Origin: JADLHS01 sp049840435
GTDB lineage: Bacteria > Verrucomicrobiota > Verrucomicrobiia > Limisphaerales > JADLHS01
NCBI GenBank assembly: GCA_049840435.1
Contig: JASGKY010000059.1
Coordinates: 1-64,000 of the forward strand
Direction of reading: 5' to 3'
Length of the DNA: 64,000 nucleotides
Shown: one piece after another, positions 1-12,338 of the stretch
Layout: every line of letters begins with the position of its first letter
How positions within the stretch are numbered: position 1 is the first letter of the stretch
Notes under the pieces: generated by a model
What the model was told of the DNA's origin: nothing
Databases searched by the model: none
The model's input: only the letters and a program-made list of their open reading frames with translations
Program-made: the position numbers and the translations under genes

Positions 1-93
1 AAGGTTAATAGGGAAACACGATAGAATCCGAACAGCACCTTGAGTCTGCCAGAGCGTCGGCAAATAATCCATGTCTTCCGGCTGATGCTCCAT
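1..93 (-). CDS. possible 5' end of an unidentified gene, cut by the left edge
   Basis: An ATG at position 93 on the minus strand opens a 31-codon frame that runs off the window, starting M-E-H-Q-P-E-D-M-D-Y. It would be divergent from the DUF5107 gene. If one extra base is dropped near position 44, as many genes here require, the downstream part reads LWQT-KVLFGFYRVSLL, which looks more like real protein than the uncorrected frame. I cannot assign a family from so little sequence. Confidence 0.3.
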   Translation of the reverse strand, partial: MEHQPEDMDYLPTLWQTQGAVRILSCFPINL

Positions 94-143
94 TTCGGCT
101 TTAGCCGTCGTCTGGCAATGTTTCTTCCAACACCGATTAAACC

Positions 144-3100
144 ATGAGCAAGTCTGCCCCAGTCCAACGCCGCGTCACTACCTGACGCTGCCCACCTATC
201 TGCCGGCCGCGCCCGACCTGAATCCGATGTTTCTGGAAAAGCGCGTTTATCAGGGCAGCAGTGGCAAGGTGTATCCACTCCCATTCACGGACCGGATTGC
301 CGAGAAGCCGGTGAACCGTAAATGGCAGGCGGTATGGATTGAGAATGAATTCATCCGGGCGATGGTTTTGCCGGAAATGGGCGGACGCATCCATGTTTTG
401 CAGGACAAGACCAACGGTTATGACCTGCTGTACAACCAGCCAGTCATCAAGCCCGCGCTGGTGGGTCTGGCTGGGCCTTGGATCTCGGGTGGCATCGAGT
501 TCAACTGGCCGCAACATCATCGGCCCGCGACTTTTTTGCCGGTGGATTTCCAGATCGAAGAACACGCGGACGGTTCCAAAACCATCTGGTGCAGCGACCA
601 TGATCCGATGTGCCGCATGAAGGGTATGCACGGCGTTTGTTTGCATCCGGGCCGTGCGTATTTGGAATTGAAAGTGCGGGCCTACAATCGTACGCCGTTG
701 GTGCAGACGTTTCTCTGGTGGGCGAATGTCGCCACGCGGGTGCATGAAGCCTATCAAAGTTTTTTCCCACCGGACGTTTATTATGTGGCCGACCATGCGC
801 GCCGTTCGATGAGCGAATATCCGCTGTCGCCAAAGGTTTTTACTATGGCGTGAATTACGGCGAACGCGGCGCAACGGCGTTTCCAAAAAACGAATGCCAT
901 CATCAATTCATCCCGCCGCATTGTTAAACGTGCGGCGGTCGCTGATACCTGACTACGCGCCGAATGATCTGTCGTTCTACGCGAATATTCCGGTGCCGAC
1001 GTCTTACATGTGCATGGGCAGCAAGGAAGATTTCTTTGGTGGTTATGATTATAAGGCGCAGGCGGGCATCGTCCATTATCGCCAATCACCACATCTCGCC
1101 AGGCAAGAAACAATGGACGTGGGGCAATCATGATTTCGGTTATGCGTGGGACCGGAACCTGACCGATGCCGGACGCGCAGGGTGAGTTCGGCCCTTACAT
1201 CGAGATCATGGCGGGTGTGTACACTGACAACCAGCCGGATTTCAGCTTTCTGCAACCGGGCGAAACCAAAACTTGGAGCCAGTATTGGTATCCCATCCAG
1301 AAAATCGGCGCCGCGCAGCATGCAAATCTGGATGCAGCCATCAGCTTGCGGCGAAAGTGGCCTTGGAAGAAAACTTCAGCTTCGGTGTAGCTGTCACGCA
1401 ATCATTCGAAAGCTGCGCGTTCTTATCTCAGCCAAAGGCAAGAATGTCTTAGCGCTTCAACCGCGATCTAGTGACCAGCCTTTTCCGTTCGTCGAAGCGA
1501 TTAAATTGCCGCCTGGAATCGATGAGACCAGGATTTGCATATCTGTGTCATGGATGCTCACAGGCGAGTGAAATGATTTCGTATCAACCCAAGCCACGCG
1601 CGAAAGGTGAAGTGCCGCCGCCCGCGTCGGAACCGCCGGCTCCGGCTGACATCGCCAGCGCCGATGAGTTGTTTGTCACCGGACTTCATCTTGATCAGTA
1701 TCGTCATGCCACCCGCTGCGCCGGCGCTGTATTGGCGTGAAGCTTTGCGGCGCGACCCGCTGGATGCGCGGTGCAACAATGCTCTCGGCCTGTGGCATCT
1801 CCGTCGCGGTGAATTTGCCGAGGCAGAAAAACATTTTCGCTCGGCCATCGAACGTCTGACCCGGCGCAATGCCAATCCCTACGATGGTGAAGCGCATTAC
1901 AATCTTGGCGTTTGTCTGCGTCATCTAGGGCGCGACGATGAGGCTTACGATGCCTTTTACAAGGCGACTTGGAATCAGGCGTGGATGGCAGCGGGTTATC
2001 ATGCGTTGACGGAGATTGATTGTGGTCGTAACAATTGGCCAGTCGCGCTTGAACATCTGAATCGTTCACTCCGTTTTAACACTGACAATCTGCGCGCCCG
2101 AAATCTGAAGGTCATCGTTCTGCGACAATTAGGTCGGGCCGACGAAGCAAGGCAGCTCCTGCGTGATTCGCTGGCGCTGGATCGGCTGGATGTGTGGGCG
2201 TTGCATCTCAGCGGCGGTGAACTGACCTGCGATCTTCAGACGCAACTCGACCTCGCCCATGACTACGCCCGGGCTGGATTTTTTGCCGACGCCATTGCGC
2301 TGTTGCTGGCGGCGTCTGCCAAAGCGAAAGATTTGCCAGACCAAAGCTGGGGCGCATTGCCGTTGGTGCAATACACGCTCGGCTGGCTGGAACAACGGCG
2401 TGGCAACAACAGCGCTGCATTCCGCCAATTTCAGAAAAGCTGCGACACTATCGCCAGATTACTGTTTCCCGGCACGCTTGGAGGAAACCGTTATCTTGGA
2501 AACTGCGCTGCATGTGAATCCGAAGGATGCCCGGGCGGCGTATTACCTTGGCAATCTGCTTTACGACCGCCGTCGCCACGAGGAGGCGCTGCAACTGTGG
2601 GAGCGGAGCGCGAAACTAGATCCGAAGTTTTCCGTCGTCTGGCGCAATCTCGGCATCGGTTACTTCAACATTCGACAGCAACCCGCCAAAGCGCGGGCGG
2701 CCTATGATTGCGCCGTCAAAGCTAATCCTGCCGACGCCCGGTTGCTCTACGAGCGTGATCAACTCTGGAAACGCCTCGGCGATAAACCTGCGAAGCGCCT
2801 CAAAGAACTGGAGCGGCGGCTCAATCTCGTGCAACAGCGCGACGATCTTAGCGTGGAACTTTGTGCGCTCTACAATCAAACCGGTCGGCATGACAAGGCA
2901 TTGGCATTGGTCAGCGTCCGCAACTTCCAACCGTGGGAAGGCGGCGAAGGCGGTCCGCTCGGACAATGGGTTCGTTCGCACCTCACGTTAGGCCAAACAG
3001 CGTTGCAAGCTGGCGACTCAGCCAAAGCAGTTGAGCATTTCGCTCTGGCCTTGACTGCACCCTTGAATCTCGGCGAGGCCAAGCACCTGCTCGCGAATCA

Positions 3101-3555
3101 AAGCGATATTCATTACTGGTTTGGTTGCGCCCTCGCCGCAAATGGCGATGCCAAGAAAGCCAAAGCGCACTGGCTTGCTGCCGCGACGTTCAAGGGCGAC
3201 TTCCAAGAGATGAGCATCCGCGCCTTCAGCGAGATGACATACTACTCCGCGATGGCGTTGGAAAAACTCGGCGAGCGCAACAAGGCAAAGAAACTTTTCC
3301 GCGACCTGCTGACCTACGCCCAGCAGTTGGAGAAGTCCCAAGCGAAGATTGATTACTTCGCTACCTCGCTCCCGACGATGCTGCTGTTCGATGACGATCT
3401 CCAGTTCCAGCAGGAAACCGCTGCGCTATTTCTGCAGAGCGCAGGCCCAACTCGGACTTGGCAAAAAGGCCCAAGCAAAAAAGCTCCTCACCACCGTGCT
3501 CAAGCGCGATCCCAACCACGCGCTTGCTGCCGATCTGAGTTCTCAGAACAATTAA
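144..3555 (+). CDS. DUF5107 domain plus TPR repeat protein, heavily frameshifted
   Basis: The N-terminal third is a DUF5107 domain: PTY...NPMFLEKRVYQGSSGKVYPLP near 190-290, then SFYANIPVPTSYM, SKEDFFGGYDY and DNQPDFSFLQPGET up to about 1350. The C-terminal two thirds (about 1600-3555) are tetratricopeptide repeats, for example ARAAYYLGNLLYDRRRHEEAL. These signatures occur in a known but uncharacterised family of about 1100 residues, often found beside sugar transporters and glycosidases. The coding signal moves between all three forward frames at least seven times (near 175, 838, 900-950, 1090, 1170, 1390-1700, 2460 and 3445), so no single frame gives the protein. The last segment ends QAQLGLGKKAQ...SSQNN at 3555. 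Start chosen at ATG 144, which needs a correction before codon 12. Likely role: carbohydrate processing with the next two genes (inference). Confidence 0.75.
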
Positions 3556-3564
3556 CTGCATCCC

Positions 3565-4986
3565 ATGATCACCAACACTTCGACGGAAACGTCGCAACTC
3601 AAAGCTAACTACAACCTCGGCTACGTCTGGCTCATTTCGTCCGTCGCCGCAATGGGCGGATTGCTCTTCGGCTGGGATTGGGTGGTCGTCGGCGGTGCGA
3701 AGCCATTTTTCCAACGCTACTTCGATCTCACGACCGAGGCGCAGATCGGCTGGGCGAATAGTTGTGCGCTCATCGGTTGTCTTGTGGGTGCGCTGCTCGC
3801 CGGGGCATTGAGCGATAAGTTCGGGCGCAAACGCCTGTTGATTCTTTCAGCGCTGTTGTTTGCAATCACTTCGGTCGGTAACGGGCTGGCACACAACTTC
3901 ACCGTGTTCATCGCGTGGCGCATGTTGGGCGGGGTGGCGATCGGCCTCGCGTCGAGTTTGTCGCCGATGTACATCTCCGAAGTCGCGCCAGCGCAGATGC
4001 GCGGCAAGCTCGTGGCGATCAATCAACTCACTATCGTCATCGGCATCCTGCTCGCACAGATCATCAACTGGTATCTCGTCCGCAACTTGCCGACCGGTGC
4101 GACGGATGAATTCATCAAGAACTCCTGGTTCGGTCAGCAAGGCTGGCGCTGGATGTTTGGCCTGACCGCCGTGCCGTCGCTGTTGTTCCTTGCAGGAATG
4201 TTTCTCGTGCCGGAAAGTCCGCGCTGGCTGGCGAAGTTTGGGCGGGTAGAGCAGGCGCAAGGCGTGTTGCGGCGAGTTGGCGGCGATGCTTACGCGACTG
4301 CTGCCGTAGCGGAAATCCAATCCACGCTCTCGAAGGAGGAAGTGCAACACGTGCGGTTTACCGATTTACTTGATCCACGTCTGTTCAAGGTGTTGGTGCT
4401 CGGCGTGGTGCTGGCGGTGTTTCAGCAATGGTGCGGCATCAACGTCATCTTTAATTACGCCGAGGAAATCTTCAAAGCGGCAGGCTACGATATTTCAAGC
4501 GTGCTGAAGAATATTGCGTGGACCGGCTCGGTGAATCTGGTCTTCACCTTCGTGGCGCTGGGCACGGTGGATCGCTTCGGACGACGTCCATTGATGCTGT
4601 TGGGTGCGGCTGGGTTGGCGGTGATCTATGTTGCAATGGGATTTTGTTACGCAAAAGGGGTGCAAGGCTTGCCGGTGTTGCTGTTGGTGCTGGCGGCGAT
4701 CGGTTGTTATGCCATGTCGCTCGCGCCGGTGACGTGGGTGGTCATTTCGGAGATTTTTCCCAATCGCATCCGCGGCGCAGCGATGTCGGTGGCGGTGACG
4801 GCGCTGTGGATCGCATGTTTCATCCTCACCTACACATTCCCGATCTTAAACGCCAAGCTGGGTTCAGCAGGAACATTCTGGCTCTACGCGGTCATATGCG
4901 TGGCTGGATTGGTGTTCATCTTCTTCAAACTGCCTGAGACCAAGGGCAAGACTCTGGAGCAGATTGAAAAAGAATTGGTAGAATGA
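3565..4986 (+). CDS. MFS sugar porter (sugar:H+ symporter type)
   Basis: Intact 473-residue inner-membrane protein of the sugar porter family (GLUT/XylE-like). Visible hallmarks are GGLLFGWDWVVVGG in the first helix, DKFGRKR in the loop after helix 2, a second DRFGRR loop in the C-terminal half (about residue 335), PESPRWL before the central cytoplasmic loop (about 215), and PETKGKTLEQIE at the C-terminus. Twelve hydrophobic segments are evident. It begins 9 bp after the DUF5107-TPR gene and is followed by a GH2 gene, so it probably imports the mono- or disaccharide released by that glycosidase. Substrate cannot be read from sequence. Confidence 0.93.
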   Translation: MITNTSTETSQLKANYNLGYVWLISSVAAMGGLLFGWDWVVVGGAKPFFQRYFDLTTEAQIGWANSCALIGCLVGALLAGALSDKFGRKRLLILSALLFAITSVGNGLAHNFTVFIAWRMLGGVAIGLASSLSPMYISEVAPAQMRGKLVAINQLTIVIGILLAQIINWYLVRNLPTGATDEFIKNSWFGQQGWRWMFGLTAVPSLLFLAGMFLVPESPRWLAKFGRVEQAQGVLRRVGGDAYATAAVAEIQSTLSKEEVQHVRFTDLLDPRLFKVLVLGVVLAVFQQWCGINVIFNYAEEIFKAAGYDISSVLKNIAWTGSVNLVFTFVALGTVDRFGRRPLMLLGAAGLAVIYVAMGFCYAKGVQGLPVLLLVLAAIGCYAMSLAPVTWVVISEIFPNRIRGAAMSVAVTALWIACFILTYTFPILNAKLGSAGTFWLYAVICVAGLVFIFFKLPETKGKTLEQIEKELVE

Positions 4987-5071
4987 GCATCGCCAGTTTT
5001 GGGGGCAGTTTTGCTTGGAAGTTTGAGTGACAGCCAAACATGTCCGGCGCATGATACCCGATGTAAATTTC

Positions 5072-8000
5072 ATGCGCGTAAAATCTCTGCTTACTCATTT
5101 GCTTTTAGCTCTCGTCGGTTTGGGGATTTTGCCAGTTGCGCTGGCGACAGATTTCTCCATGCCGCTCGCCGGCAAATGGCGCTTCCAGATGGATCGTCAT
5201 GATGTTGGAATCGAGGACGCCTATTTCAAGCGTGACCTGACGCAGAGCATTCGGTTGCCGGGCATTCTTCAAGCCCAAGGTTTCGGCGATGAAATCAGCA
5301 CCAATACGCCGTGGGTGCTGTCACTCTACGACAAGGTTTGGTTTCAACGCGAGGACTACAAAGCCTTCACGACGCCGGGGCAGGTGAAAGTCCCGTTCGT
5401 CAGCCACCCGGAGCAACATTATCTCGGCGTGGCGTGGTATCAACGCGACATCGAGATTCCCAAGGAATGGGAAGGTCGCCGTGTGGTGTTGTTCTTGGAG
5501 CGCACCCGCTGGGAAACTCGTGCCTGGCTCGACGACGAGCTTGTTGGCGCGAATCGTTCGCTCTGCACGCCGCACGAATTTGATTTCGGCATCGTGACGC
5601 CAGGCAAGCATCGCCTCACCGTGCGTGTGGACAATCGGATGTTGATGAACTATCGCCCGGACGCGCACGCGGTGTCCGATTCGCTCGGCAGCACGTGGAA
5701 TGGGATCGTGGGACAAATCGAACTGCGCAGCACGCCGCCGGTGTGGATTGAAGAAATTCAAGTTTTTCCAAGTGCTCAATCCAAAATCATTGACCTCAGG
5801 ATTCATATTGGCAACGCCACGACCCAAAGCCATGAGACACGTTACCAAATTTTGACCTCAAAAAACCGCGACTCAGATAAAATCGGGATTTATGATACTA
5901 CCAATGTGCCCTCGGGAGGCAGGTGGCTTGATGCGCGAATCTTCCTGAAGTCGGAAACCAAAGAATGAGACGAGTTTCGCCCTGAACTTAAATCGGTTTT
6001 TGTTTCGATTAATACAGCATACAGCATAGAGCATAAAACTATTACCTTTGGCCTGCGTGACTTTAAAACCTACGGCCAAGAATTCATCATCAACGGTCGC
6101 CCCACCCGTCTGCGCGGCACCCATCACGGCAGTGATTTTCCGCTCACCGGTTATCCGCCGTGCAACGTTGCGTATTGGTTGAAGTAGTTTAGGACCTGCA
6201 AGGAATGGGGCTTGAACCACGTGCGCTTCCATTCATTCTGCCCGCCGGAAGCCGCATTCACGGCAGCGGATGAGGTCGGCATCTACCTCCAGCCCGAGCC
6301 CGGCATGTGGAACGAAATCAGCCCCGGCACGCCGATGGAGGCGATGCTTTATGAGGAAACCGAGCGCATGATCAAATACTACGGCAATCATCCGTCGTTC
6401 GCGCTCATGTCGGCCAGCAACGAAGCCAAGGGCCGCTGGAAAGAAGCCTGCGCGAAGTGGGTGCAGCATTTCCGCAAGCTCGACCCGCGCCGGCTCTACA
6501 CGCCAGACACCGGTTGGTCACTGATTGACGAGCCCGGTCCGGTCGGCGACAAGGCGGATTATCTCGCCGTGCATCGTATCGGACAAAACATGATGCGTGG
6601 CGAACGCGCGTGGTTTGGTCGCGATTACGCCCGCGCCATGCAAGGTGTGGACGTGCCGAATATCGCTCACGAACTCGGCCAATGGGTCGCGTATCCCGAT
6701 TTCAACGTGATCAAGAAGTTCACCGGCTTTATCCGCCCAGGGAACTATGAAATCTTCCGCGCCTCTGCCAAGGCCAACGGCGTGTTGGAATACAACAAAC
6801 AATTCGCCGAAGCCTCCGGTCGCTTTCAACTTGCCTGCTACAAGGAAGAGATCGAAGCCAATCTTCGCACGCCCGGTCTCGGCGGGTTTCAATTGCTTGA
6901 TCTGCACGATTACACCGGGCAGGGGACGGCACTGGTCGGATTGCTCGATCCGTTTTGGGAGGAGAAGGGCTATGCAAGTGCACCCGCATGGCGGCAATTT
7001 TGCGGCCCGACAGTTCCTTTGGCCAGACTGAGCAAGCGCGTCTTTACCACTGCCGAATTGCTTGAGACTCCAATTGAATTGACTCACTACGGTGGCGACG
7101 TGGCAATAAAGCGATTTATAAAGTGGGAGATTCTGAACAATGCTGGACGACCAGTGGACTTCGATGAGTTTCGCCTTCGGTCTCTCACTTATGGCAGAAA
7201 CACCAACCTAGGAGCGATGCGCTACGATTTGAGCAAATTTCCAGCGCCCGCTTCATATAGCTTTATGCTCAGCGGAGACGATGCAAAAGGCGTGAGATTT
7301 CGAGAATTCCTGGAACTTCTGGCTCTACCCGGCGCAAGTCTCCGCTGAACCCAGCAAGGACGTTCTCGTCACGAGTTCGTGGAGCGAGGCAGAAGCCAAG
7401 CTTGCTGCCGGTGGTAAAGTCCTGTTCCTCCCACGCAACGCCGATCTCGACTGGTCCAGTCCGCCGCTCGATAACATCCCGGTCTTTTGGAATCGCCTGA
7501 TGAGCCCGCAATGGGGACGAATGTTCGGCTTGTGGTGCGACATCAAACATCCCGCGCTCGCCGGCTTCCCAACCGAAGCCAACTGCGATTGGCAATGGAC
7601 GCAGATCACCAAAGGCACGCGCGCGATCAACATCGGCAAGCTGCCGCCGGAGTTGAAACCCATCGTCGCCGCGATTGACGATTGGAATCGCAACTGGAAG
7701 CTCGCGCCCATCTTCGAGGCGCGCGTAGGGCAGGGGAAGTTGCTCGTCTGTTCCTTCGATGTCTCTACGAAGCTCGACGAGCGCATCGTCGCGAGGCAGT
7801 TGCGCCGCTCGTTGCTCGATTACGCGGCGAGCGAGAAGTTCCAACCGGCGGTTGCTGTCGCGGCGGAGCAGATGCGTAGTTTGTGGTTCGATACGCTCGT
7901 AATGCGCAAGCTCGGCGCGACCGTGTCCGCCAACAGCGGCGAAGGGCTTGAGGCGCTGGACGGTGACCCGAATACGTTCTGGCTGGCCGGTGGACGTGGA

Positions 8001-8444
8001 CGCGGCGCGGATGGTCGCAAGCATCCACACACGCTGACCATTTCGTTCACCAATGCCGTCGCAATGAACGGCGTGGCCGTGATGAACTGTCAGAACGATC
8101 GCGATCATCTCGGCGACGTGCGCGGTTACATGATTGAATTGAGTAACGACGGTCAGGCGTGGCGCAATGTCGCGGGCGGCGAATTAGCTTCCACGTGGAA
8201 TCCGCAAACCATCCCATTCGCGCAGACTGAAAGCGCAAGTCACCTGCGGTTCACTGCGATGTCCGGCTATGGTGCGGATACCAGCGCGGCATTGGCGGAA
8301 CTCGCGGTAATTTATGCCGGACCGAAGCTTCCTGAGAATGGAGATGCAAATGTTACCTATCGTCGTGTGCGCAGCACGGCGAGTGACGTGGATGAAGGCG
8401 ACACTTCACTCAAGTCTGCGATTGCTCAGCCAGCCACGCCTTGA
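5072..8444 (+). CDS. GH2-family glycoside hydrolase with C-terminal discoidin-like region, disrupted
   Basis: Secreted beta-galactosidase/beta-glucuronidase-type enzyme of about 1120 residues. The start at 5072 gives a clear signal peptide (MRVKSLLTHLLLALVGLG...); GTG 5027 and ATG 5051 are in-frame alternatives. A sugar-binding jelly-roll domain (LAGKWRFQMD, W-YQRDIEIP) is followed by the catalytic barrel (GLNHVRFHSFCPPEAAF). Glu451 in SASNEA is the likely acid/base and Glu534 in NIAHELGQW a candidate nucleophile. The last 150 residues (ALDGDPNTFWLAGG, HTLTISF) resemble an F5/8 discoidin carbohydrate-binding module. One frame carries two stops: TGA at 5966 where the family has Trp (WDEF), and TAG at 6185. 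A one-base insertion lies near 7301. Either a young pseudogene or sequence errors. Confidence 0.8.
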
Positions 8445-11400
8445 TCAAGGCGTCAGCACCTGCACGCGATAAAACTTTGCCGCCTCGCCCAGCGGTTCAA
8501 TGCGTGAAGCAGTCGAGTCGGTCGCGGTCACATCGGGAGTAAGGTCGAACCATGTTGTATCAGCGAGGTTGGTCTTGGCCTGCACGCGATACACTGTGTC
8601 GCCGATAGCGCTCCACGTCAGCACAACGTTTGTGCCTGCGAGTTCAATCTGTTGGATCAGCGGGCGTGGCAGGACAGTGACGGTAAATCCTTTCGTATCA
8701 CTCAACACCGGAATGCCATTATCAGTGACCAGCACCGTAATGTTGTTGGTCGTGTTGGCGTCGCTATCGCCGGTCTGCCAGGAGAAAATTCCCGAGCTAG
8801 GCACGATGCCGGAGTTGGCTGGCGGTGTAAGCAGGCTGTAGCTAAGAATGTTGGCAGGGAGATCTGTGTCCGAGGCTTCGTTGGTTTGCGTCACGAGCGT
8901 GCCAGCGTGGACAACGCGGCTCGCGATGGCGACCAGGCTCGGTGCGGCATTTGTTTCGCTCACATTGATCGTGAATGTGTTTGTGACACTGAGCGAGGGG
9001 GAGCCGTTGTCAGTCACGCGCACTGTCACGGGATAATTCCCCGGGCCTTGTGCTTCAGTCGGCGTCCAATTCATGACTCCGCTGCTGGGCGTCGAGGTCA
9101 GCCCGGCTGGCCCTTGCACCAATCCAAACGTCAGCGCGTTGGCCGGGAGATCGGAATCCGTGGCACTGTTGATCGCGGTCCAGGCGGCGAGTTCCACGAT
9201 GTTTTGCGTCAGCGGCACGGTCGTACTGGGATGGCGTTGGTTTCGTTGACTGTGATCGTGAAGGATTTTAAATCACTCTGCGGCGGTGCACCGCTGTCGG
9301 TGACGAGGACGCCTAGGTTGTAAACACCCGGTCCTTGTGCTTCGACCGGCATCCACGTGAACACGCCAGAACTCGCGCCGATGGCCGCGCCAGCCGGAGC
9401 GTTGCTCAACGAGTAGGTCAACGTGTTTGGTGTGAACACTTCAAAGTCGTCCAGATAGATGTTGTGTGTCGTGTTACTGGCGAGCGGTGCGAACGCCACG
9501 TGTTCCAGCACTGCCAGTCCGGAGGCTGTGGATAACACGCCATTGCCGCTGACAAAGCTGATCACCGGTTCAGCGGCGAAATTGAATTCCAACGTGGTCC
9601 AATTGCTGGCGGTGACGGTGCGCGTGGGTTGCGGTTGACCGCTGCTGGAACTAGTGATGCCCACCCATTCAATCGCGCCGGTGCTGCCGCCGTTCGAACC
9701 GATCGGTGTGCCGGCGGCGACGGCGGCTTCGCGGATACCTAAGCCGACGCGCACCGCTTTGTCGCTCCAGATGCGGAAGCGGAAGCGTTTGGTGAGATCA
9801 ATCACCGGATTGGGGAAAGTGCCGACACCAGAGGTAGTGAGTCGCACCCACGGCGCGGTGGCATTGTTGGTGAAAGCAAAGCTGACATTTAAAGCCCGCG
9901 CACTGTTGTTGCCGGTGGGAATGGCGGCGGCGGTGAGCGAAACGTTGGGCGTGTTGCTCATCCAGCCTGAAGTGGAGCCGGAAAAGCGCGGTTCTTGAAA
10001 AAGGATTTCCACCCCAGTGCCAAAGCTTTCAAAATCCGTGAGCGGCGTGACGAAGTCGGTGGCGGTGGCGGCGTTCGTGAAGGCGAGCAGAATGGTTTCA
10101 AACACGGTTTGATTCGGGATCGCCGGCAGCACGGGCGGCAAGCCGGGTGTCGTGGCGCTGTTGGTGTTGGAATAAGCCGAGGTGGTAGTCTGGTTGAAGG
10201 TGCGAACGCGATAGAAATATGTCATGTTCGGCAGCACACTCGTGTCTGCGAAGGTGATAACGCCAGCCCGAACAAAAGCATTTTGTAACCAAGGCCCGGT
10301 TGCGGCGGCGGCGCGTTCGATGTAAGTGCCCATTTCATTCGCCGCCGTGTCGGTCCAACTCAAGTTGATCCGATAGGCGGATGCCGCCGTTGCGGTGAGA
10401 CTGGTCGGTGTGCCCGGCGTAGCGCTGACGCGTTCGAGGTAATTCTCCACGCACCAGCCATTCGTGTCACCCCAATCCACCTGCCACCAGGTATGGCCGA
10501 CACCATCCAAGGTGACCAAGCTTGGCCCGCCGATGATGGTATCCCACGCTGCCGGAAACCTTTGTTGCCACCTGCGGACAGAGCGTGCCGTTGGTGATGT
10601 TACCACCGGGACATTCGCGGATGCTGAGGCTCGAAGTGCCGAGGACTTTTACATCATCGCCTATGATTAGCGGTGCGCCCTGCACGAGCACGAGGTCGGG
10701 ATAATAATGCTCACACAGCCAGACCCAGTTCTGGATCGGATAACCGTTCGTGACGGAATCGCCGGTGACGCGATTCTGCATCCTGCGTCCACTGGCCCAA
10801 CGCGCCGTGCCCCACTGACACATGCCGCGGCCGTGGCCAAATTCCAATTCGCCGGTGCAGACCGGATCATACAGACAACCACCCGTCGGCGCGGTGAAAC
10901 CATCGCCACAGGCTTGGCCCAACTGATTGTTCTCGGCGGAATACTCGGTGATCTTGAAACCGATGCGAGTCGCGCCGGGTTTGAACATTACCCAGTTTGC
11001 TGTGGCGTTGACGGCAGCCGTCGTGCGACTGTCGCTGGCCGTGTGGAGGTAAGCCTGACAGGACGTCGTGCCGCAGATGTCGTAGTTCACGTCGTCCGGT
11101 GAATTGACGAAGCCCGCCGCATAGGTGCGGATCGCCACCGCGCCCGCAAGCAGACTGTTTGTGCCGCTGTTGCCTGGCCCGGTGCTGCCCCACGATGCAA
11201 TCCACTCCGATGGCAGCGAGCGCTGGCAATACGTCTGCAGCGAGATGTAATCAATCGTAAAACCATCCTGCCGCAGCACGCGGATGTTTGTGGGGATGCG
11301 GACGTGCGCGGAAAGCGAGGCGAGTTGCGGGGTGACGACCACTCCATCGCCGACTGCTGCAGCGGTGAATGTGGTTTGAATTGGGGCTGATGCTGCGCTG

Positions 11401-12197
11401 ATCGCGGTTGGATTTTCTTCCCGTGTGTTGATGGGATATTCGCTGCGTCGCCGGAGGGTGCGTTCGTCCACCGTATTTTTACCCATGCCCCGCTGCAAGC
11501 GGATGCGATAGACCCAATCGCCTTCGGACCACAGCTCAAGATAGCTGCGAACTTCGGCGTGAAAACCTTCCTTGGTAAAGCTCAATCGGGCTGGCGTGTT
11601 GGTCGCCTCGGTCTGCGTTTGCACCGGCACGTAAATCTGGAAATAGCCGCGGGCATCGGTGAGTGTCTCACGACCGCTCGGTTCGGTGCGCACCACGACA
11701 TCGGCCAATGGCGCGCCGGATTTATCATCCGCCACAAAGCCGATGAATACAGTTTCGTTTGCGCGATGCAACGTCGTTACGTAGTCCGGCTGAATTTCGC
11801 GCGGCGCAACAATTGGGTCCAGTTGAAACTCCAATTGATATTGATTGTCGGGGCGGACCTCGAATTCGCCCGCCATGGGCTGATAACCATCGGCGCGTAC
11901 CAAAAGGTTGTGTCGCCCACTCCCTAATTTCAGCGTGGCGCGACCATCGGCATTGACCCCAGAGCGATGCAGGCTTTTGCCGGGCTGGGCGTCGTCCTGC
12001 GGGATGGCCTCGGTCGTATCAGGTTGCACCGCGAAGCCGGTGGCGCTGTCCACGAAACGAATATTCACCGGGACGTTGGTTGAAGCTGCGTTTGCAATAA
12101 CCGCTGGAACACAAAGTAGCATTGCCATGATCACGAATGGGAGCGGCAACGTCGTCCGGACGCCAAGCCAAAGTGAGAACAGCTTTGAAAAACGCAT
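8445..12197 (-). CDS. secreted SpoIID/LytB-domain protein with SH3, Fn3 and Ig-like repeats, two frameshifts
   Basis: Starts at 12197 with a signal peptide (LPLPFVIMAMLLCVPAVIANA). Domains in order: carboxypeptidase-regulatory-like beta domain (about residues 45-200, GRATLKLGSGRHNLLVRADGY); SpoIID domain (about 290-500, with ASWGS, LLAGAVAIRTYA and GHGRGMCQWG near its end); an SH3-like segment (SLSIRECPGG...WWQVDWGDTNGWC); fibronectin type III; and at least three putative Ig/cadherin-like repeats (TFGLVQGPAGLT, FTINVSETNAAP). SpoIID is a peptidoglycan lytic transglycosylase of the sporulation engulfment machinery; homologues occur in non-sporulating bacteria, so a wall-acting or adhesive envelope role is inferred. 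The frame shifts near 10545 (one extra base) and 9225 (one base missing). Convergent with the GH2 gene. Confidence 0.8.
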
Positions 12198-12338
12198 GTC
12201 TGAATTTGTCTGGCCAACATAGCTTCAGTGCGGGTGGCGGAACAGTCTTACCAATCGAATCCTGCGACATGTTTGTGCGATAGCCCGACGGAACATCGAA
12301 AAACTTTCCATCACGCCCGCTTTGCCTATGCTGGCGGC

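Noticed and set aside
137..886. 250-codon open frame on the minus strand opposite the DUF5107 domain
   Set aside because: Its codons are the antisense of a clearly recognisable domain, and its translation has no family pattern.
5966..5968. UGA reassigned to tryptophan in this genome
   Set aside because: TGA terminates many intact genes here (for example pnp-neighbour, purK, blaI and the toxin), and TGG is used for Trp throughout.
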